This document shows positions 44,124 through 56,117 of a stretch of DNA of 64,000 bases, piece by piece. A program made the position numbers and the translations under genes. Under the pieces are notes generated by a model. It did no database searches. It saw only the letters and a list, made by a program, of their open reading frames with translations, and was not told where the DNA came from. Position 1 is the stretch's first letter; every line of letters begins with the position of its first letter. Origin of the DNA: Acidobacteriota bacterium (lineage in GTDB: Bacteria > Acidobacteriota > Terriglobia > Terriglobales > Acidobacteriaceae); contig JABCZL010000004.1 of assembly GCA_013289685.1 (NCBI GenBank), forward strand, positions 62,001-126,000, read 5' to 3'.

Positions 44124-44271
44124 TTGGTGAAAAATCGCGATATCACGCACTGACCCGCCCTCAGGAGTGGGCAACCTTTTCCGTCTCTTTCTTTCACTCC
44201 CAGGTCGGTTTGACCCTCCCCCATCCCTCCCATAAACTGAAAGATTCAGTAGACTCGCAGGTTTCTAACTT

Positions 44272-46218
44272 ATGGCTGACAGCATTCATGTAAAGCTCCC
44301 GGATGGGAGTGTGAAGGAAGTTCCCAAAGGCACGACGGCGCTGGAGATTGCGAAGTCGATCAGTCCGGGGCTGGCGGACGCCGCCCTCGTCGCCAAGGCC
44401 AACGGCGATTTGATCGATCTGACTCGTCCACTCGAGCAAGACACCGATTTGCGCCTGCTCAAGGAAAAAGATCCTGAGTCGCTGGAGGTGTTCCGGCATT
44501 CTTCCGCGCACCTGCTGGCGGCGGCGGTGCTGGAGCTTTTCCCTGAGACCAAGCTTGGCCACGGGCCCGCGACCGAGAGCGGATTTTTCTACGATTTCTA
44601 CCGGCCGACGCCGTTCACTCCTGAAGATCTGGAAAAGATCGAGAAGAAGATGCAGGAACTGGTGCAGCAGAACCTGCCGTATGCACGCGAGTTTCTGCCA
44701 CGCGATCAGGGGCTGGCCGAGTTCAAAAAAGAAGGCGATTTCATGAAGTGCCATTTCATCGAGCAGTTCACCAAGCCCGACGAAAAAATTTCGATTTACC
44801 GCACCGGCAAGTTCGTGGATTTCTGCCGCGGGCCGCACATTCCGTCGACGGGGAGGATCAAGGCGTTCAAGCTGTTCAACATTGCCGGCGCCTACTGGCT
44901 GGGGGACGAGAAGAATCCGCAGCTGCAGCGGATTTACGGGACCTCATTTTTCTCAAAAAAAGATCTCGACGATCATCTGAAGCAGATCGAAGAGACCAAG
45001 AAGCGTGACCATCGCGTGATCGGCCAGCAGCTGGATCTGTTTTCGATTCAGGAGCTGGCCGGGCCGGGGTTGATCTTCTGGCACCCCAAGGGCGGCATCA
45101 TCCGCAAAGAGATGGAAGATTGGATGCGCTCGGAGTACCTCAAGCGCGGATATTCGCTGGTGTACACGCCGCATGTGGCGCGGCGACAGCTGTTCTTCAC
45201 TTCCGGACATGAGGGCTACTACTCGCAGAATATGTTCGATGCGATGGAGCTCGACGACGCCGAATATCGGCTGAAGCCGATGAATTGCCCGGGGCACATT
45301 CTGATTTACAAGGATTCGCTGAAGTCGTATCGCGACCTGCCGGTGCGGCTGGGCGAGTTGGGCACCGTGTATAGGTATGAACGTTCTGGCGTGATGCACG
45401 GGCTGCTACGGGTGCGTGGGTTTACGCAGGATGACTCGCATATCTTTTGCACGCCGGAGCAGGTCGAAGGCGAGATTACCGGTTGTCTCGATTTTGCCCT
45501 GGATGTGCTGAAGGATTTTGGCTTCGACAAGTACCAGGTCGAGCTTTCCACCTGGGATCCGGACGACCGCAAGAATTTTGTGGGCAGCGAAGAGCAGTGG
45601 CTCCACGCCATCCAATCGCTGGAAAATGTGCTGAAACGCAAGAATGTCGAATACAAGACCATCCCGGGTGAAGCGGCGTTTTACGGGCCGAAGATTGATA
45701 TCAAGCTGGTGGACGCCATTGGACGCTTGTGGCAACTTTCGACGATCCAGGTCGACTTCAACCTGCCGCAGCGCTTTGGCTTGGAATATGTGGCGGAAGA
45801 TGGTTCGCGGAAACAGCCAGTGATGGTGCATCGCGCGCTGTTCGGATCGATCGAGCGCTTCTTCGGCGTGCTGATCGAGCACTATGCGGGGGCGTTTCCG
45901 GTGTGGCTGTCGCCGGTGCAGGCGGTGATGATTCCAATCAGCGAGCGGCATGCGGAGTATGCGAACAAAGTCGCGGCGCAACTGAAAGCGATTGGCGTGC
46001 GCGTCGAAGTGGATGCGCGCAATGAAAAGATGAATGCCAAGATCCGCGAGCACGCCATGCAGAAGGTGCCGTTCCTGCTCGTCGTCGGGGATAAAGAGGC
46101 CGAGGCGGGGAAGGTGAATGTGCGCTCGCGGGGGAAAGAGAAGACGGAGGACATGCCGGCGACGGAATTTGTGGCGAATATTGGGAAGCTGATTGCGGAG
46201 AAGAGCGCCGGCGCGTAA
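44272..46218 (+). CDS. thrS: Threonyl-tRNA synthetase
   Basis: ThrRS charges tRNA-Thr and edits mis-acylated Ser. The 648-residue product has an N-terminal TGS domain (MADSIHVKLPDGSVKEVPKGTTALEIA), then the editing/tRNA-SAD domain with HSSAHLLAAAV and FCRGPHIPSTG. The class II core has zinc and active-site residues in MNCPGHI (Cys), DDSHIFC (His) and VMVHRALFGSIERF (His/Arg motif 3), and the C-terminal anticodon domain (VWLSPVQAVMIPISERHAEYA). Length is typical (E. coli 642). No T-box leader is seen upstream. Confidence 0.98.
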   Translation: MADSIHVKLPDGSVKEVPKGTTALEIAKSISPGLADAALVAKANGDLIDLTRPLEQDTDLRLLKEKDPESLEVFRHSSAHLLAAAVLELFPETKLGHGPATESGFFYDFYRPTPFTPEDLEKIEKKMQELVQQNLPYAREFLPRDQGLAEFKKEGDFMKCHFIEQFTKPDEKISIYRTGKFVDFCRGPHIPSTGRIKAFKLFNIAGAYWLGDEKNPQLQRIYGTSFFSKKDLDDHLKQIEETKKRDHRVIGQQLDLFSIQELAGPGLIFWHPKGGIIRKEMEDWMRSEYLKRGYSLVYTPHVARRQLFFTSGHEGYYSQNMFDAMELDDAEYRLKPMNCPGHILIYKDSLKSYRDLPVRLGELGTVYRYERSGVMHGLLRVRGFTQDDSHIFCTPEQVEGEITGCLDFALDVLKDFGFDKYQVELSTWDPDDRKNFVGSEEQWLHAIQSLENVLKRKNVEYKTIPGEAAFYGPKIDIKLVDAIGRLWQLSTIQVDFNLPQRFGLEYVAEDGSRKQPVMVHRALFGSIERFFGVLIEHYAGAFPVWLSPVQAVMIPISERHAEYANKVAAQLKAIGVRVEVDARNEKMNAKIREHAMQKVPFLLVVGDKEAEAGKVNVRSRGKEKTEDMPATEFVANIGKLIAEKSAGA

Positions 46219-46236
46219 GCGACGCTTCTCAGTTTG

Positions 46237-46797
46237 TCACACTGGCCCTGGCTTGCGCTGTTTGCGGGCGTTCCATTCTTCCGCGTTGATCTCCCACATT
46301 TCAGCGGGCAGTCGGCCGGACACGTACTCGTGTTCTTCGGTTGCCACCAGGCGCATACCGCTTCGTTCTGAGATGCGGCGCGATGCAATGTTGGCAACCG
46401 CCTTGGGAGCGCGCAGTACCGGGAACTTGAGAGTATTGAACCAGAAATCAGTGACGGCTTCGCAGGCCTCCGTCATCAGGCCTTGACGGTGCCAGGGCAG
46501 TCCCAACCAGAATCCGCGATTGATGGGTCCGTTCTTGATCAGCGAAATGCTGCCGATCAGCCGCTCGGGGTCGGTCTTCAGCCGCAGCGTCCAGTGCCAT
46601 TGTTCTTCGCGTTCCATCGCTGGGAGAGCGACGTCGCGATAGTAGGAATGCGCTCCATCCGGCGGATAGGGCCAAGGCACAGTCTTCGCGAGATAGCGGA
46701 CGATCTCCCAATGCGGAAACAGAAGTTGCGTTTGCGGCGCATCTGCAAGCTCCAGAGGCCGCAGCAAAAGGCGCGAAGTTTGAAGCGGGGGCACCAC
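46237..46797 (-). CDS. GNAT-family N-acetyltransferase (RimJ/RimL-like)
   Basis: 186 residues from a GTG at 46797. The Acetyltransf_3/RimJ pattern is clear: LQTSRLLLRPLELADAPQTQLLF, WHWTLRLKTDPERLIGSISLI, NRGFWLGLPWHRQGLMTEACEAVTDFWF (acetyl-CoA binding: Q/RxxGxT position is HRQGLM) and ASRRISERSGMRLVATEE. Such enzymes acetylate protein N-termini or small amines; the substrate is unknown. It is convergent with thrS and 188 bases from the divergently placed tilS start. Confidence 0.85.
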   Translation of the reverse strand: MVPPLQTSRLLLRPLELADAPQTQLLFPHWEIVRYLAKTVPWPYPPDGAHSYYRDVALPAMEREEQWHWTLRLKTDPERLIGSISLIKNGPINRGFWLGLPWHRQGLMTEACEAVTDFWFNTLKFPVLRAPKAVANIASRRISERSGMRLVATEEHEYVSGRLPAEMWEINAEEWNARKQRKPGPV

Positions 46798-46984
46798 GCG
46801 TCAGCATGATAGCGCAGGATCGGAGTTTGACCCTCGGCGATGCTCTTCGCGGCGAGCTACACCGCCAACACGGGCCCCACTCAAGCCAAAGGATGGCTTG
46901 AATGGGCCGCCTATCCGCAGCAGGGCTTCGCTCCGCCGGAACCGAGGCGGCGTCCCCGCACAGTCCTTGCGCTAACATGTTTCC

Positions 46985-48838
46985 GTGCATTCTCTGGCAC
47001 AGCACGTGCTTGGCCATATTCGGCGGCAGGAACTGCTTGCGGCCGGGGACCGCGTGGGCGTGGCTATTTCTGGCGGGATTGATTCGGTGGCGCTCTTGCG
47101 GGTGCTTTTGGAGTTGCGCCACGAACTCGGGATTGTTCTTTCGGTTGTTCATTTCAATCACAGGCTGCGGGGGGACGAATCGGACGGGGATCAGGAATTC
47201 GTGGCGTGGCTGGCTCGCGAGTTCGATTTGCAACTTCACACCGATAGCGACAATGTGGCGGAGCGGGCGCGCGAGGAAGGTGTGAGCGTCGAGACGGCAG
47301 CGCGCGAGTTGCGGTATGGATTCTTTCGGTATCTTTTGGGCGTGGAGGGCGAGGGGAATTCCTCGGGGGCTGAAGCCCCAGTTCATCGGGGATCCGAGAA
47401 TCGCAGCGCTGAAAGCGCTGCGCCACCCAAAAGCCAGGCATCCAACAGCGGCCCTCAGGGGCTAAAGCCCGATTCCTCTGAGGCGCTTAACGGCACGGCT
47501 AAAGCCGTGCCCTTCCACGAACCGCCTTCGCTTCGCTCGGCCTCGCACCAGCCGAGGACCTCTCATCTGAACAAGATCGTGACCGGGCACACGCTCGACG
47601 ACCAGGCCGAAACTGTGCTTATGCGGATCATTCGCGGGGCGGGGCTGCGGGGGCTGGGCGGGATTCATCCGCGGATTCTGGTGGAGGACGACGACGGAGA
47701 AATTTCTGGTGAGATCGTGCGGCCGCTGCTCGCGGTTCGTCGTCGCGAATTGGAGCGGTATCTCAAGGACATCGGGCAGGGCTGGCGCGAGGATTCGAGC
47801 AATGCTGACGAACGGTTCACACGCAACCGGATCCGCAAGCTCGTCGTTCCGCTGCTGGAGCGGGAGTTTAATCCCGCGGTGGCGGAGAATCTTGCCGAAC
47901 TGGCGGAGATTGCGCGCGGCGAAGAAGATTACTGGGAGAACGAAGTCTCGGGCTGGCTGGGAACCATAGTGCAGTGGTCGCAGCCGGAATGGGCGCGGGC
48001 GGGGTCTAATGCGGAGGGACTCGTTCAGATCGCGGGGCTCGAGAATTCGCGCAGCCTGTCAATTTCCGCCAACACCCCCACCCTTCGACAGGCTCAGGGC
48101 AGGCTTTCTCGCGCAAAGGACGCGCAAGAAATGGGGCACCCAGGAATGAACGATTTGCGCTTGCGAATCGACAACGCTCCCTGGTTGGTGATGAACGCGT
48201 CGGTGTCGCGGATGTGGTTTCTTGGCGAGTCCATCGCCGTGCAGCGCCGGCTGATCAAGGCGATTGGCGAGAATGCTGGGATTCCGCTGGAGTTCAAGCA
48301 CGTGGAAGAGATCCTGCGGGTCGCGGCCGAGGATGGCGCTGGCAAGGGGTTGTCGCTGCCGCTGGGCTGGAAGCTCGCGCTCGAACCCGAGGAGTTGAGA
48401 TTCCTGACTCCCGATTTGCGAGAGTCGGTGCCTCCGCAGGAATACGAGTATGAACTCCCGGTCCCTGGGCGAATCGTGGTTTACGAAGCTGGCTCCGCGA
48501 TCGAAGCGCGGGCCATTCCAGCGGGCGCGGATGCGGGGTATAATCCTGATCACCTTCTGGATGCAGAATCCTTGCCCGGACTTTTAAGGGTGCGGAACTG
48601 GCGTCCCGGCGACCGATTCTGGCCGGCCCATACGAAGTCCCCCAAGAAGATCAAGGAACTGCTGCAGCAACGTCATGTGGCCCAGCCGGAGCGCAAAGCG
48701 TGGCCGGTGATCGTGAGCAGCAACGAGAGCGGCGATGAGATTGTGTGGATGCGTGGGTTTCCGTCGCCAACGAAATACCGGGCGCAGTCGGGGCGGGCGG
48801 CGATCAGGATTGTGGACGAGCCTTTGAACGAAGCTTGA
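46985..48838 (+). CDS. tilS: tRNA(Ile)-lysidine synthase with two repeat-encoded insertions
   Basis: TilS puts lysine on C34 of tRNA-Ile(CAU) so that it reads AUA. The start is GTG. Core motifs: PP-loop VAISGGIDSVALL (SGGxDS at 29-34), VVHFNHRLRGDESDGD (52-69), GHTLDDQAETVLMRIIRGAGLRGLGG (201-226) and NADERFTRNRIR (273-284). The C-terminal region (about 560-610) has LLRVRNWRPGDRFWP and KIKELLQQRHVAQPERKAWPVIV. At 617 residues it is 150 or so longer than usual. About 73 extra residues (122-194) and about 28 extra residues (361-388) are encoded by DNA matching intergenic repeats of this window. tilS is essential in most bacteria, so the inserts are presumably tolerated. Confidence 0.95.
   Translation: MHSLAQHVLGHIRRQELLAAGDRVGVAISGGIDSVALLRVLLELRHELGIVLSVVHFNHRLRGDESDGDQEFVAWLAREFDLQLHTDSDNVAERAREEGVSVETAARELRYGFFRYLLGVEGEGNSSGAEAPVHRGSENRSAESAAPPKSQASNSGPQGLKPDSSEALNGTAKAVPFHEPPSLRSASHQPRTSHLNKIVTGHTLDDQAETVLMRIIRGAGLRGLGGIHPRILVEDDDGEISGEIVRPLLAVRRRELERYLKDIGQGWREDSSNADERFTRNRIRKLVVPLLEREFNPAVAENLAELAEIARGEEDYWENEVSGWLGTIVQWSQPEWARAGSNAEGLVQIAGLENSRSLSISANTPTLRQAQGRLSRAKDAQEMGHPGMNDLRLRIDNAPWLVMNASVSRMWFLGESIAVQRRLIKAIGENAGIPLEFKHVEEILRVAAEDGAGKGLSLPLGWKLALEPEELRFLTPDLRESVPPQEYEYELPVPGRIVVYEAGSAIEARAIPAGADAGYNPDHLLDAESLPGLLRVRNWRPGDRFWPAHTKSPKKIKELLQQRHVAQPERKAWPVIVSSNESGDEIVWMRGFPSPTKYRAQSGRAAIRIVDEPLNEA
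47360..47522. repeat. Hairpin repeats translated within tilS (insert 1)
   Basis: The hairpins GGGGCTGAAGCCCC, GCAGCGCTGAAAGCGCTGC and CACGGCTAAAGCCGTG, the last followed by CCCTTCCACG, have the same grammar as the intergenic elements. Bases 47400-47432 match 28687-28719 at 32 of 33 positions. The reading frame stays open throughout. Confidence 0.9.
48076..48141. repeat. Dispersed palindromic repeat translated within tilS (insert 2)
   Basis: From CCCCACCCTTCG to AATGGGGCACCC, nearly identical to intergenic 27639-27705. Differences are a CAGG variant in the core and one base in the hairpin. It adds about 22-28 residues (TPTLRQAQGRLSRAKDAQ...). Confidence 0.92.
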
Positions 48839-48895
48839 GCTGCTCGTCCACGCCGGAAGATTAAGTAGGGATGTGCCGGGAGGCACGCAAATTTC

Positions 48896-49450
48896 ATGGA
48901 CGGTCCCCGAGTCGAGCCTCTTCGCCCGGTCATCACGACCGATCAGATCCAGAAGCGAGTGAAGGAACTGGCCCGGCAAATCTCCGACGACTACAAGGGG
49001 CAGACCGTCCAGATGCTGGCGGTGCTGGAAAACGCGTTCATGTTTCAGGCCGACCTGGTACGGGCTCTAGAGGTACCGGTGGTTTGCCAGTTCATCAAGC
49101 CCAGGTACACGCGGCCACCAAGCAGTTCCTCTCACGAAGTAATGGAAATCTTTTTCAGCCATGAGCCCGACATTCGCGGACAACATATTCTGCTGGTGGA
49201 AGGGCTGGTCCATTCCGGGGTGACCAGCGAATTTCTCATGAGTGATCTGCGGGCTCGCGGGGCAGCTTCGGTAAAGCTGGTGACGCTGCTGGACCGGCAG
49301 TCGGCGCGCCGCGTGCCGTTGCAGCCGGATTATTTCGGATTCCTGGTCGATGAGACTTTCCTGGTGGGCTACGGCTTGGGAGCGGTCGAACAGACCAACC
49401 GGAATCTGCCCTACCTGGCGGCGGCAAATCCAAGAGCCTCCGTGACTTAA
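48896..49450 (+). CDS. hpt: Hypoxanthine phosphoribosyltransferase
   Basis: Hpt salvages hypoxanthine and guanine with PRPP to give IMP and GMP. The 184 residues show ITTDQIQKRVKELARQISDDYKG, MLAVLENAFMFQADLVRAL, the PRPP loop region HILLVEGLVHSGVTSEFLMSDLRARGAASVKLVTLLDR, and C-terminal YFGFLVDETFLVGYGLG. Note that the canonical PRPP motif EDIxDTGxT appears here as VEGLVHSGVT: the acidic pair usual in active enzymes (E-D) is replaced by E-G. Function as a transferase is therefore somewhat uncertain. Its place between tilS and ftsH is the conserved one. Confidence 0.85.
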   Translation: MDGPRVEPLRPVITTDQIQKRVKELARQISDDYKGQTVQMLAVLENAFMFQADLVRALEVPVVCQFIKPRYTRPPSSSSHEVMEIFFSHEPDIRGQHILLVEGLVHSGVTSEFLMSDLRARGAASVKLVTLLDRQSARRVPLQPDYFGFLVDETFLVGYGLGAVEQTNRNLPYLAAANPRASVT

Positions 49451-49601
49451 GTCATACGCGCCTTTTTAGCGGGGAAAAGGTAGAATAAGGCCATATTAGG
49501 ATTTTTCCCAATCGAAAGTCAGGGACGGGCATCTAATCGCATTAGGAACCTCGGGGAGTTGGCGCAGACAGCCACCCGTTTGAAATTCAGGAGTCTTCTA
49601 G

Positions 49602-51518
49602 GTGAACTCAACTGTAAAAACCGTGCTGTTCTGGTTGCTGATTGGAGTCTCGGCGCTGTTGTTGTGGACCGTGGTCAAGAGCGCCCGCGACGGCCAGAAG
49701 GATACCGAATTAAACGTCAGCCAGTTCATGACTAACGTGGACCAGAACAACATTCAGGAAATGACGGTGAACGGGATGGAAGTGCGGGGCAAACTCCGCA
49801 CCAATAGTTCCCTGTTCCACGCCACCATCCCCGCCAACTATTTCAGCCCGGAAATGTTGAAGAGCCTGAATGACAAGCATGTCACAGTCATCTTCCGTGA
49901 CGTTAACGGCGGAAACCTGACCTGGCAATTGATCGGCACCTACGCTCCGCTGATCCTGATCGGCGCGCTGTGGTTCTTCATGCTGCGCCAGATGCAGACC
50001 GGCGGGAATAAAGCGCTGTCCTTCGGCAAGAGCCGGGCGCGGCTGCTCTCGATGCAGCAGAAGAAAGTCACGTTCAAAGACGTGGCGGGCGTGGAAGAGG
50101 CCAAAGAAGAGCTGCGCGAGATTATTGAGTTCCTGCGCGAAGCGCAGAAGTTCCAGAAGCTCGGCGGACGCATTCCGAAAGGCGTGCTGCTGGTAGGGCC
50201 TCCAGGAACTGGCAAGACGCTGCTGGCGCGAGCGGTTGCGGGCGAGGCGAATGTTCCCTTCTTCTCGATTTCGGGTTCGGACTTTGTCGAGATGTTTGTC
50301 GGCGTCGGCGCCAGCCGGGTACGCGACCTGTTTGAGCAGGGCAAGAAGAATGCTCCGTGCATAATCTTCATCGACGAGATCGACGCCGTGGGACGTCATC
50401 GCGGCGCCGGCCTGGGCGGTGGACACGACGAGCGCGAACAGACTTTGAATCAACTTCTGGTTGAGATGGACGGCTTCGAATCGAACGAGGGCGTCATTCT
50501 GATGGCGGCGACCAACCGTCCTGACGTGCTCGATCCTGCGTTGCTGCGCCCCGGGCGCTTTGACCGGCGGGTCGTGGTGAGCCGCCCGGATGTACGTGGA
50601 CGTGAAGAAATCCTTCGCGTACACACCCGCAAGATTCCTCTTGCGGAAGATGTCGATCTCTCCGTATTGGCGCGCGGTACGCCGGGATTCTCGGGCGCGG
50701 ACCTGGCCAACATGGTCAACGAGGCGGCCCTGGCCGCAGCCCGGCAGAATCGCAAAGCAGTTCTGCAGTATGACTTCGAACTCGCCAAAGACAAAGTGCT
50801 GATGGGCGTTGAGCGGAAATCGCTGCTGCTCACCGATGCCGAGAAAAAGAACACGGCATATCATGAGGCGGGACACGCGCTGGTGGCGGCGAAGATGCCG
50901 AACTCCGATCCGTTGCACAAGGTTACGATTATTCCGCGCGGCATGGCGCTGGGCGTCACCATGCAGTTGCCGACGGACGATCGCCACAACTACTACAAGA
51001 ACTACCTGGAGACCGAGATCGCGATCCTGATGGGCGGGCGCATCGCGGAAGAGTTGTTCCTGAACGTGCTGAGCACGGGCGCCGGCAACGACATTGAGCG
51101 GGCCACGGAAATGGCGCGCAAAATGGTTTGTGAGTGGGGCATGAGCGATCTTGGCCCCATGACGTTCGGGAAAAAGGAAGAGCAGATTTTCCTGGGCCGC
51201 GAGATTGCGCAGCATCGCGATTACAGCGAAGACACGGCGATTAAGATCGATCAGGAAGTCCGCAAATTGGTGAACGCCGGTTACGCCACGGCAAAGCAAG
51301 TCATTTCCGATAATCGCGATGTGCTCGAGCGGATTGCTCGGGCACTGATTGAGCGCGAGGTTCTCGACGCGAACGAAATCAAGATGTTGGTCGAGGGCCA
51401 GGAACTGCCGCCGGTGCAGCCACCGCCGTCCTCCAAGGACGACGGCGTGCAGCACGTCATCAAGCCGGAACTGCAGCCGGGACGCGCCAAGGGCGGGGAA
51501 CGGCCGGCCACGGCGTAA
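49602..51518 (+). CDS. ftsH: ATP-dependent zinc metalloprotease FtsH
   Basis: FtsH is the inner-membrane AAA+ protease for quality control and regulated turnover. The 638-residue product starts at a GTG with AGGAG upstream. Two transmembrane helices (about 7-24 and 107-125) flank a periplasmic domain. The AAA module has Walker A GPPGTGKT, pore-region [17 protein letters not shown], Walker [17 protein letters not shown] and second region of homology [18 protein letters not shown]. The protease domain has the zinc motif HEAGH, and an Asp ligand is expected in the later [10 protein letters not shown] segment. It follows tilS and hpt as in many bacteria, with its own leader of about 150 bases. 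Confidence 0.97.
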   Translation: MNSTVKTVLFWLLIGVSALLLWTVVKSARDGQKDTELNVSQFMTNVDQNNIQEMTVNGMEVRGKLRTNSSLFHATIPANYFSPEMLKSLNDKHVTVIFRDVNGGNLTWQLIGTYAPLILIGALWFFMLRQMQTGGNKALSFGKSRARLLSMQQKKVTFKDVAGVEEAKEELREIIEFLREAQKFQKLGGRIPKGVLLVGPPGTGKTLLARAVAGEANVPFFSISGSDFVEMFVGVGASRVRDLFEQGKKNAPCIIFIDEIDAVGRHRGAGLGGGHDEREQTLNQLLVEMDGFESNEGVILMAATNRPDVLDPALLRPGRFDRRVVVSRPDVRGREEILRVHTRKIPLAEDVDLSVLARGTPGFSGADLANMVNEAALAAARQNRKAVLQYDFELAKDKVLMGVERKSLLLTDAEKKNTAYHEAGHALVAAKMPNSDPLHKVTIIPRGMALGVTMQLPTDDRHNYYKNYLETEIAILMGGRIAEELFLNVLSTGAGNDIERATEMARKMVCEWGMSDLGPMTFGKKEEQIFLGREIAQHRDYSEDTAIKIDQEVRKLVNAGYATAKQVISDNRDVLERIARALIEREVLDANEIKMLVEGQELPPVQPPPSSKDDGVQHVIKPELQPGRAKGGERPATA

Positions 51519-51540
51519 GGCAGTTGTGGGATCGGTATCA

Positions 51541-51570
51541 GGGCGGCCTTTGCGGCCGCCCATTTTATTT
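51541..51570 (+). terminator. Rho-independent terminator after ftsH
   Basis: GGGCGGCC, loop of five, GGCCGCCC, then ATTTTATTT. Confidence 0.9.
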
Positions 51571-51706
51571 GTGGGACGGACACTCCTGTCCGTCGCTGTT
51601 GACGTTGCAGTTCGCTCCCGTGCTATGCCTCTGGTCAGACCGACCAACATCGACATCTAAAGTCACGATCAACAGCAACGGCGGCGGACAAGAGTGTCCG
51701 CCCCAC
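51571..51706. repeat. 136-bp MITE-like element with 22-bp terminal inverted repeats
   Basis: GTGGGACGGACACTCCTGTC (51571 on) and its inverted partner ending at 51706 match at 20 of 22 positions. Each arm contains its own small palindrome (CGGACAC...GTCCG). The interior is non-coding. The arms resemble the palindrome at 21042-21063. Confidence 0.9.
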
Positions 51707-51766
51707 AGGGGGGCTGTTACTCCCTCGATTCGGCGCTTTTCTGCGGGCCCGAAAAATGGCGATTTG

Positions 51767-51775
51767 TGGTATAAT
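51767..51775 (+). promoter_or_regulatory. Candidate extended -10 promoter for gyrB
   Basis: TGG followed by TATAAT (51770-51775) in an AT-rich patch (51770-51835), about 165 bases upstream of the gyrB ATG. There is no good -35, as is usual for extended -10 promoters. Confidence 0.5.
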
Positions 51776-51836
51776 TTGAACAGTCACAAAACGACCCTAA
51801 GTATTAAGAATTTCAATAACTTGAAGTCTTTTGTAG

Positions 51837-54569
<2,733 letters not shown>

Positions 54570-54576
54570 AACTTTT

Positions 54577-54608
54577 CGCCGCGGATCTACGCGGATTTAC
54601 GCGGATAT
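54577..54608. repeat. Single arm of the CGCGGATT repeat
   Basis: CGCCGCGGATCTACGCGG, continuing with ATTTACGCGGATATACC, is a tandem CGCGGATNTA unit. A near-identical arm lies at 58377-58410 and related units form the 19635-19720 pair. Confidence 0.7.
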
Positions 54609-54625
54609 ACCAATAGGAATGTTTT

Positions 54626-54652
54626 GGGCGGCCTTCGGGTCGCCCATTTGTT
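54626..54652 (+). terminator. Terminator after gyrB
   Basis: GGGCGGCC, UUCG tetraloop, GGTCGCCC (one G-U pair), then ATTTGTTT. Confidence 0.85.
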
Positions 54653-54692
54653 TGCGCCCCAGTCAGGCCTTAACGGCTTACAATGTGCCGTC

Positions 54693-56030
54693 ATGATCCG
54701 CCACCGCGTGTTCTTCTGTTTCCTGTCACTCACGATTCTCACGGCCTCGCTGCGTGCCGTTGACCCTTCCACCGCTCCGACTCCACCGATGGGCTGGAAC
54801 AGCTGGGATTCCTACGGGACCACGGTGCGGGAGGCTCAGGTCAAAGCAAATGCCGACTGGATGGCGGAACATCTCGCAAAATATGGATGGAAGTACATTG
54901 TGGTCGATATCCAGTGGTATGAGCCGAACGCGCAGGGACACGACTACAAGCCCGGCGCTCCGCTGACCATGGATGAGTACGGGCGCCTGCTGCCTGCGGT
55001 CAACCGCTTTCCGTCGTCCGCCAACGGCGCGGGGTTCAAGCCGCTGGCGGATTATGTTCACAGCAAGGGATTGAAGTTCGGCATTCACATCATGCGCGGC
55101 ATTCCGAGGCAGGCCGTCGAGAAAAATCTTCCGATCAAGGGCACGGCTTTTCATGCGTCGGAGATTGCGGACAAAGAAAACGCGTGCCGCTGGAATCCCG
55201 ACATGTGGGGCGTAGACACGACCAAGGCCGGAGCTCAGGCCTACTACGATTCGATCGCGGAACTGTATGCCTCGTGGGGCGTGGACTTTATCAAAGCCGA
55301 CGATATGGGAAGCCATCTTTATCAGCCGGCTGAGATGAAGGCTTTAAGTCTCGCGATCCGCAAAACCGGGCGGCCCATGGTGTTGAGTATTTCGCCGGGG
55401 CCGGCGCCGGTTTCGGAAGCGGAGTTCTTCGAGAAGTATGCGCAGATGTGGCGCATCTCCGACGATTTCTGGGACGAGTGGAAACTGCTGCGGCAGCAAT
55501 TCGATTTCGCGCGGGACTGGGCGCCGTTCGTGGGCAAGAACGGAACCTGGCCCGACGCAGATATGCTTCCGCTGGGCAGATTGAAGGTCACCGACAAGGA
55601 AGGCGGCGGGGCGCCAACCAAATTTACGCCGGCTGAGCAGCAGACCGTGATGACGCTGTGGAGTATCTTCCGCTCTCCGCTGATTTTCGGCGGCGACCTG
55701 CCCAGCAACGACGCGGCAACAACCGCTCTCATTACGAATGAGGAAGTCCTCGACGTCAATCAGCACAGCCACGGCGGGCATCAGGCGCTGGAAAGGGGCA
55801 ACGTGCGCGCGTGGGTTGCAGAGGGCGCGAAGCCAGGCGAGCATTACGTCGCGGTGTTCAATCTCGGAGATTCTGCTCAGAAGGTTGATCTGCAGTGGAA
55901 CGATGTCGGCCTCGCAGCGCGAACTGCCGGGCTCCGCGATCTATGGGCGCACAAGGATCTGGGAAGAGCCGATGGGATGCACGTCCACTTGCCGGGGCAC
56001 GCGAGCGTTCTGTACGGCATCGACGAATAA
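54693..56030 (+). CDS. Secreted GH27 alpha-galactosidase-like enzyme
   Basis: 445 residues from the ATG at 54693: signal peptide (FFCFLSLTILTASLRAV), then a (beta/alpha)8 GH27 domain opening with TPPMGWNSWDSYG, KYIVVDIQWY, LKFGIHIMRGIPRQAV, WGVDFIKADDMG (nucleophile Asp in KADD), LSISPGPAP and MWRISDDFWDEW (acid/base Asp). A C-terminal beta-sandwich ends VHLPGHASVLYGI. GH27 enzymes release terminal alpha-galactose (or alpha-N-acetylgalactosamine) from polysaccharides in the periplasm or outside. It heads a carbohydrate-degrading group at the right end (GH130, GH13, GH42-like), although the genes are separated by unrelated genes. Confidence 0.9.
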   Translation: MIRHRVFFCFLSLTILTASLRAVDPSTAPTPPMGWNSWDSYGTTVREAQVKANADWMAEHLAKYGWKYIVVDIQWYEPNAQGHDYKPGAPLTMDEYGRLLPAVNRFPSSANGAGFKPLADYVHSKGLKFGIHIMRGIPRQAVEKNLPIKGTAFHASEIADKENACRWNPDMWGVDTTKAGAQAYYDSIAELYASWGVDFIKADDMGSHLYQPAEMKALSLAIRKTGRPMVLSISPGPAPVSEAEFFEKYAQMWRISDDFWDEWKLLRQQFDFARDWAPFVGKNGTWPDADMLPLGRLKVTDKEGGGAPTKFTPAEQQTVMTLWSIFRSPLIFGGDLPSNDAATTALITNEEVLDVNQHSHGGHQALERGNVRAWVAEGAKPGEHYVAVFNLGDSAQKVDLQWNDVGLAARTAGLRDLWAHKDLGRADGMHVHLPGHASVLYGIDE

Positions 56031-56117
56031 CCATCTGCGTGGTCCCCGCAGGGTACGAGCCAATGAAATCGCTTGCAAGGCCCGCCCGGCTCGGCGTTCT
56101 TTCTAGGGGATAGAAAC

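Noticed and set aside
49710-51656. 648-codon open frame antisense to ftsH
   Set aside because: It mirrors the codon phase of ftsH in GC-rich DNA, its protein is Arg/His/Gln-rich with no motif, and the plus-strand gene is certain.
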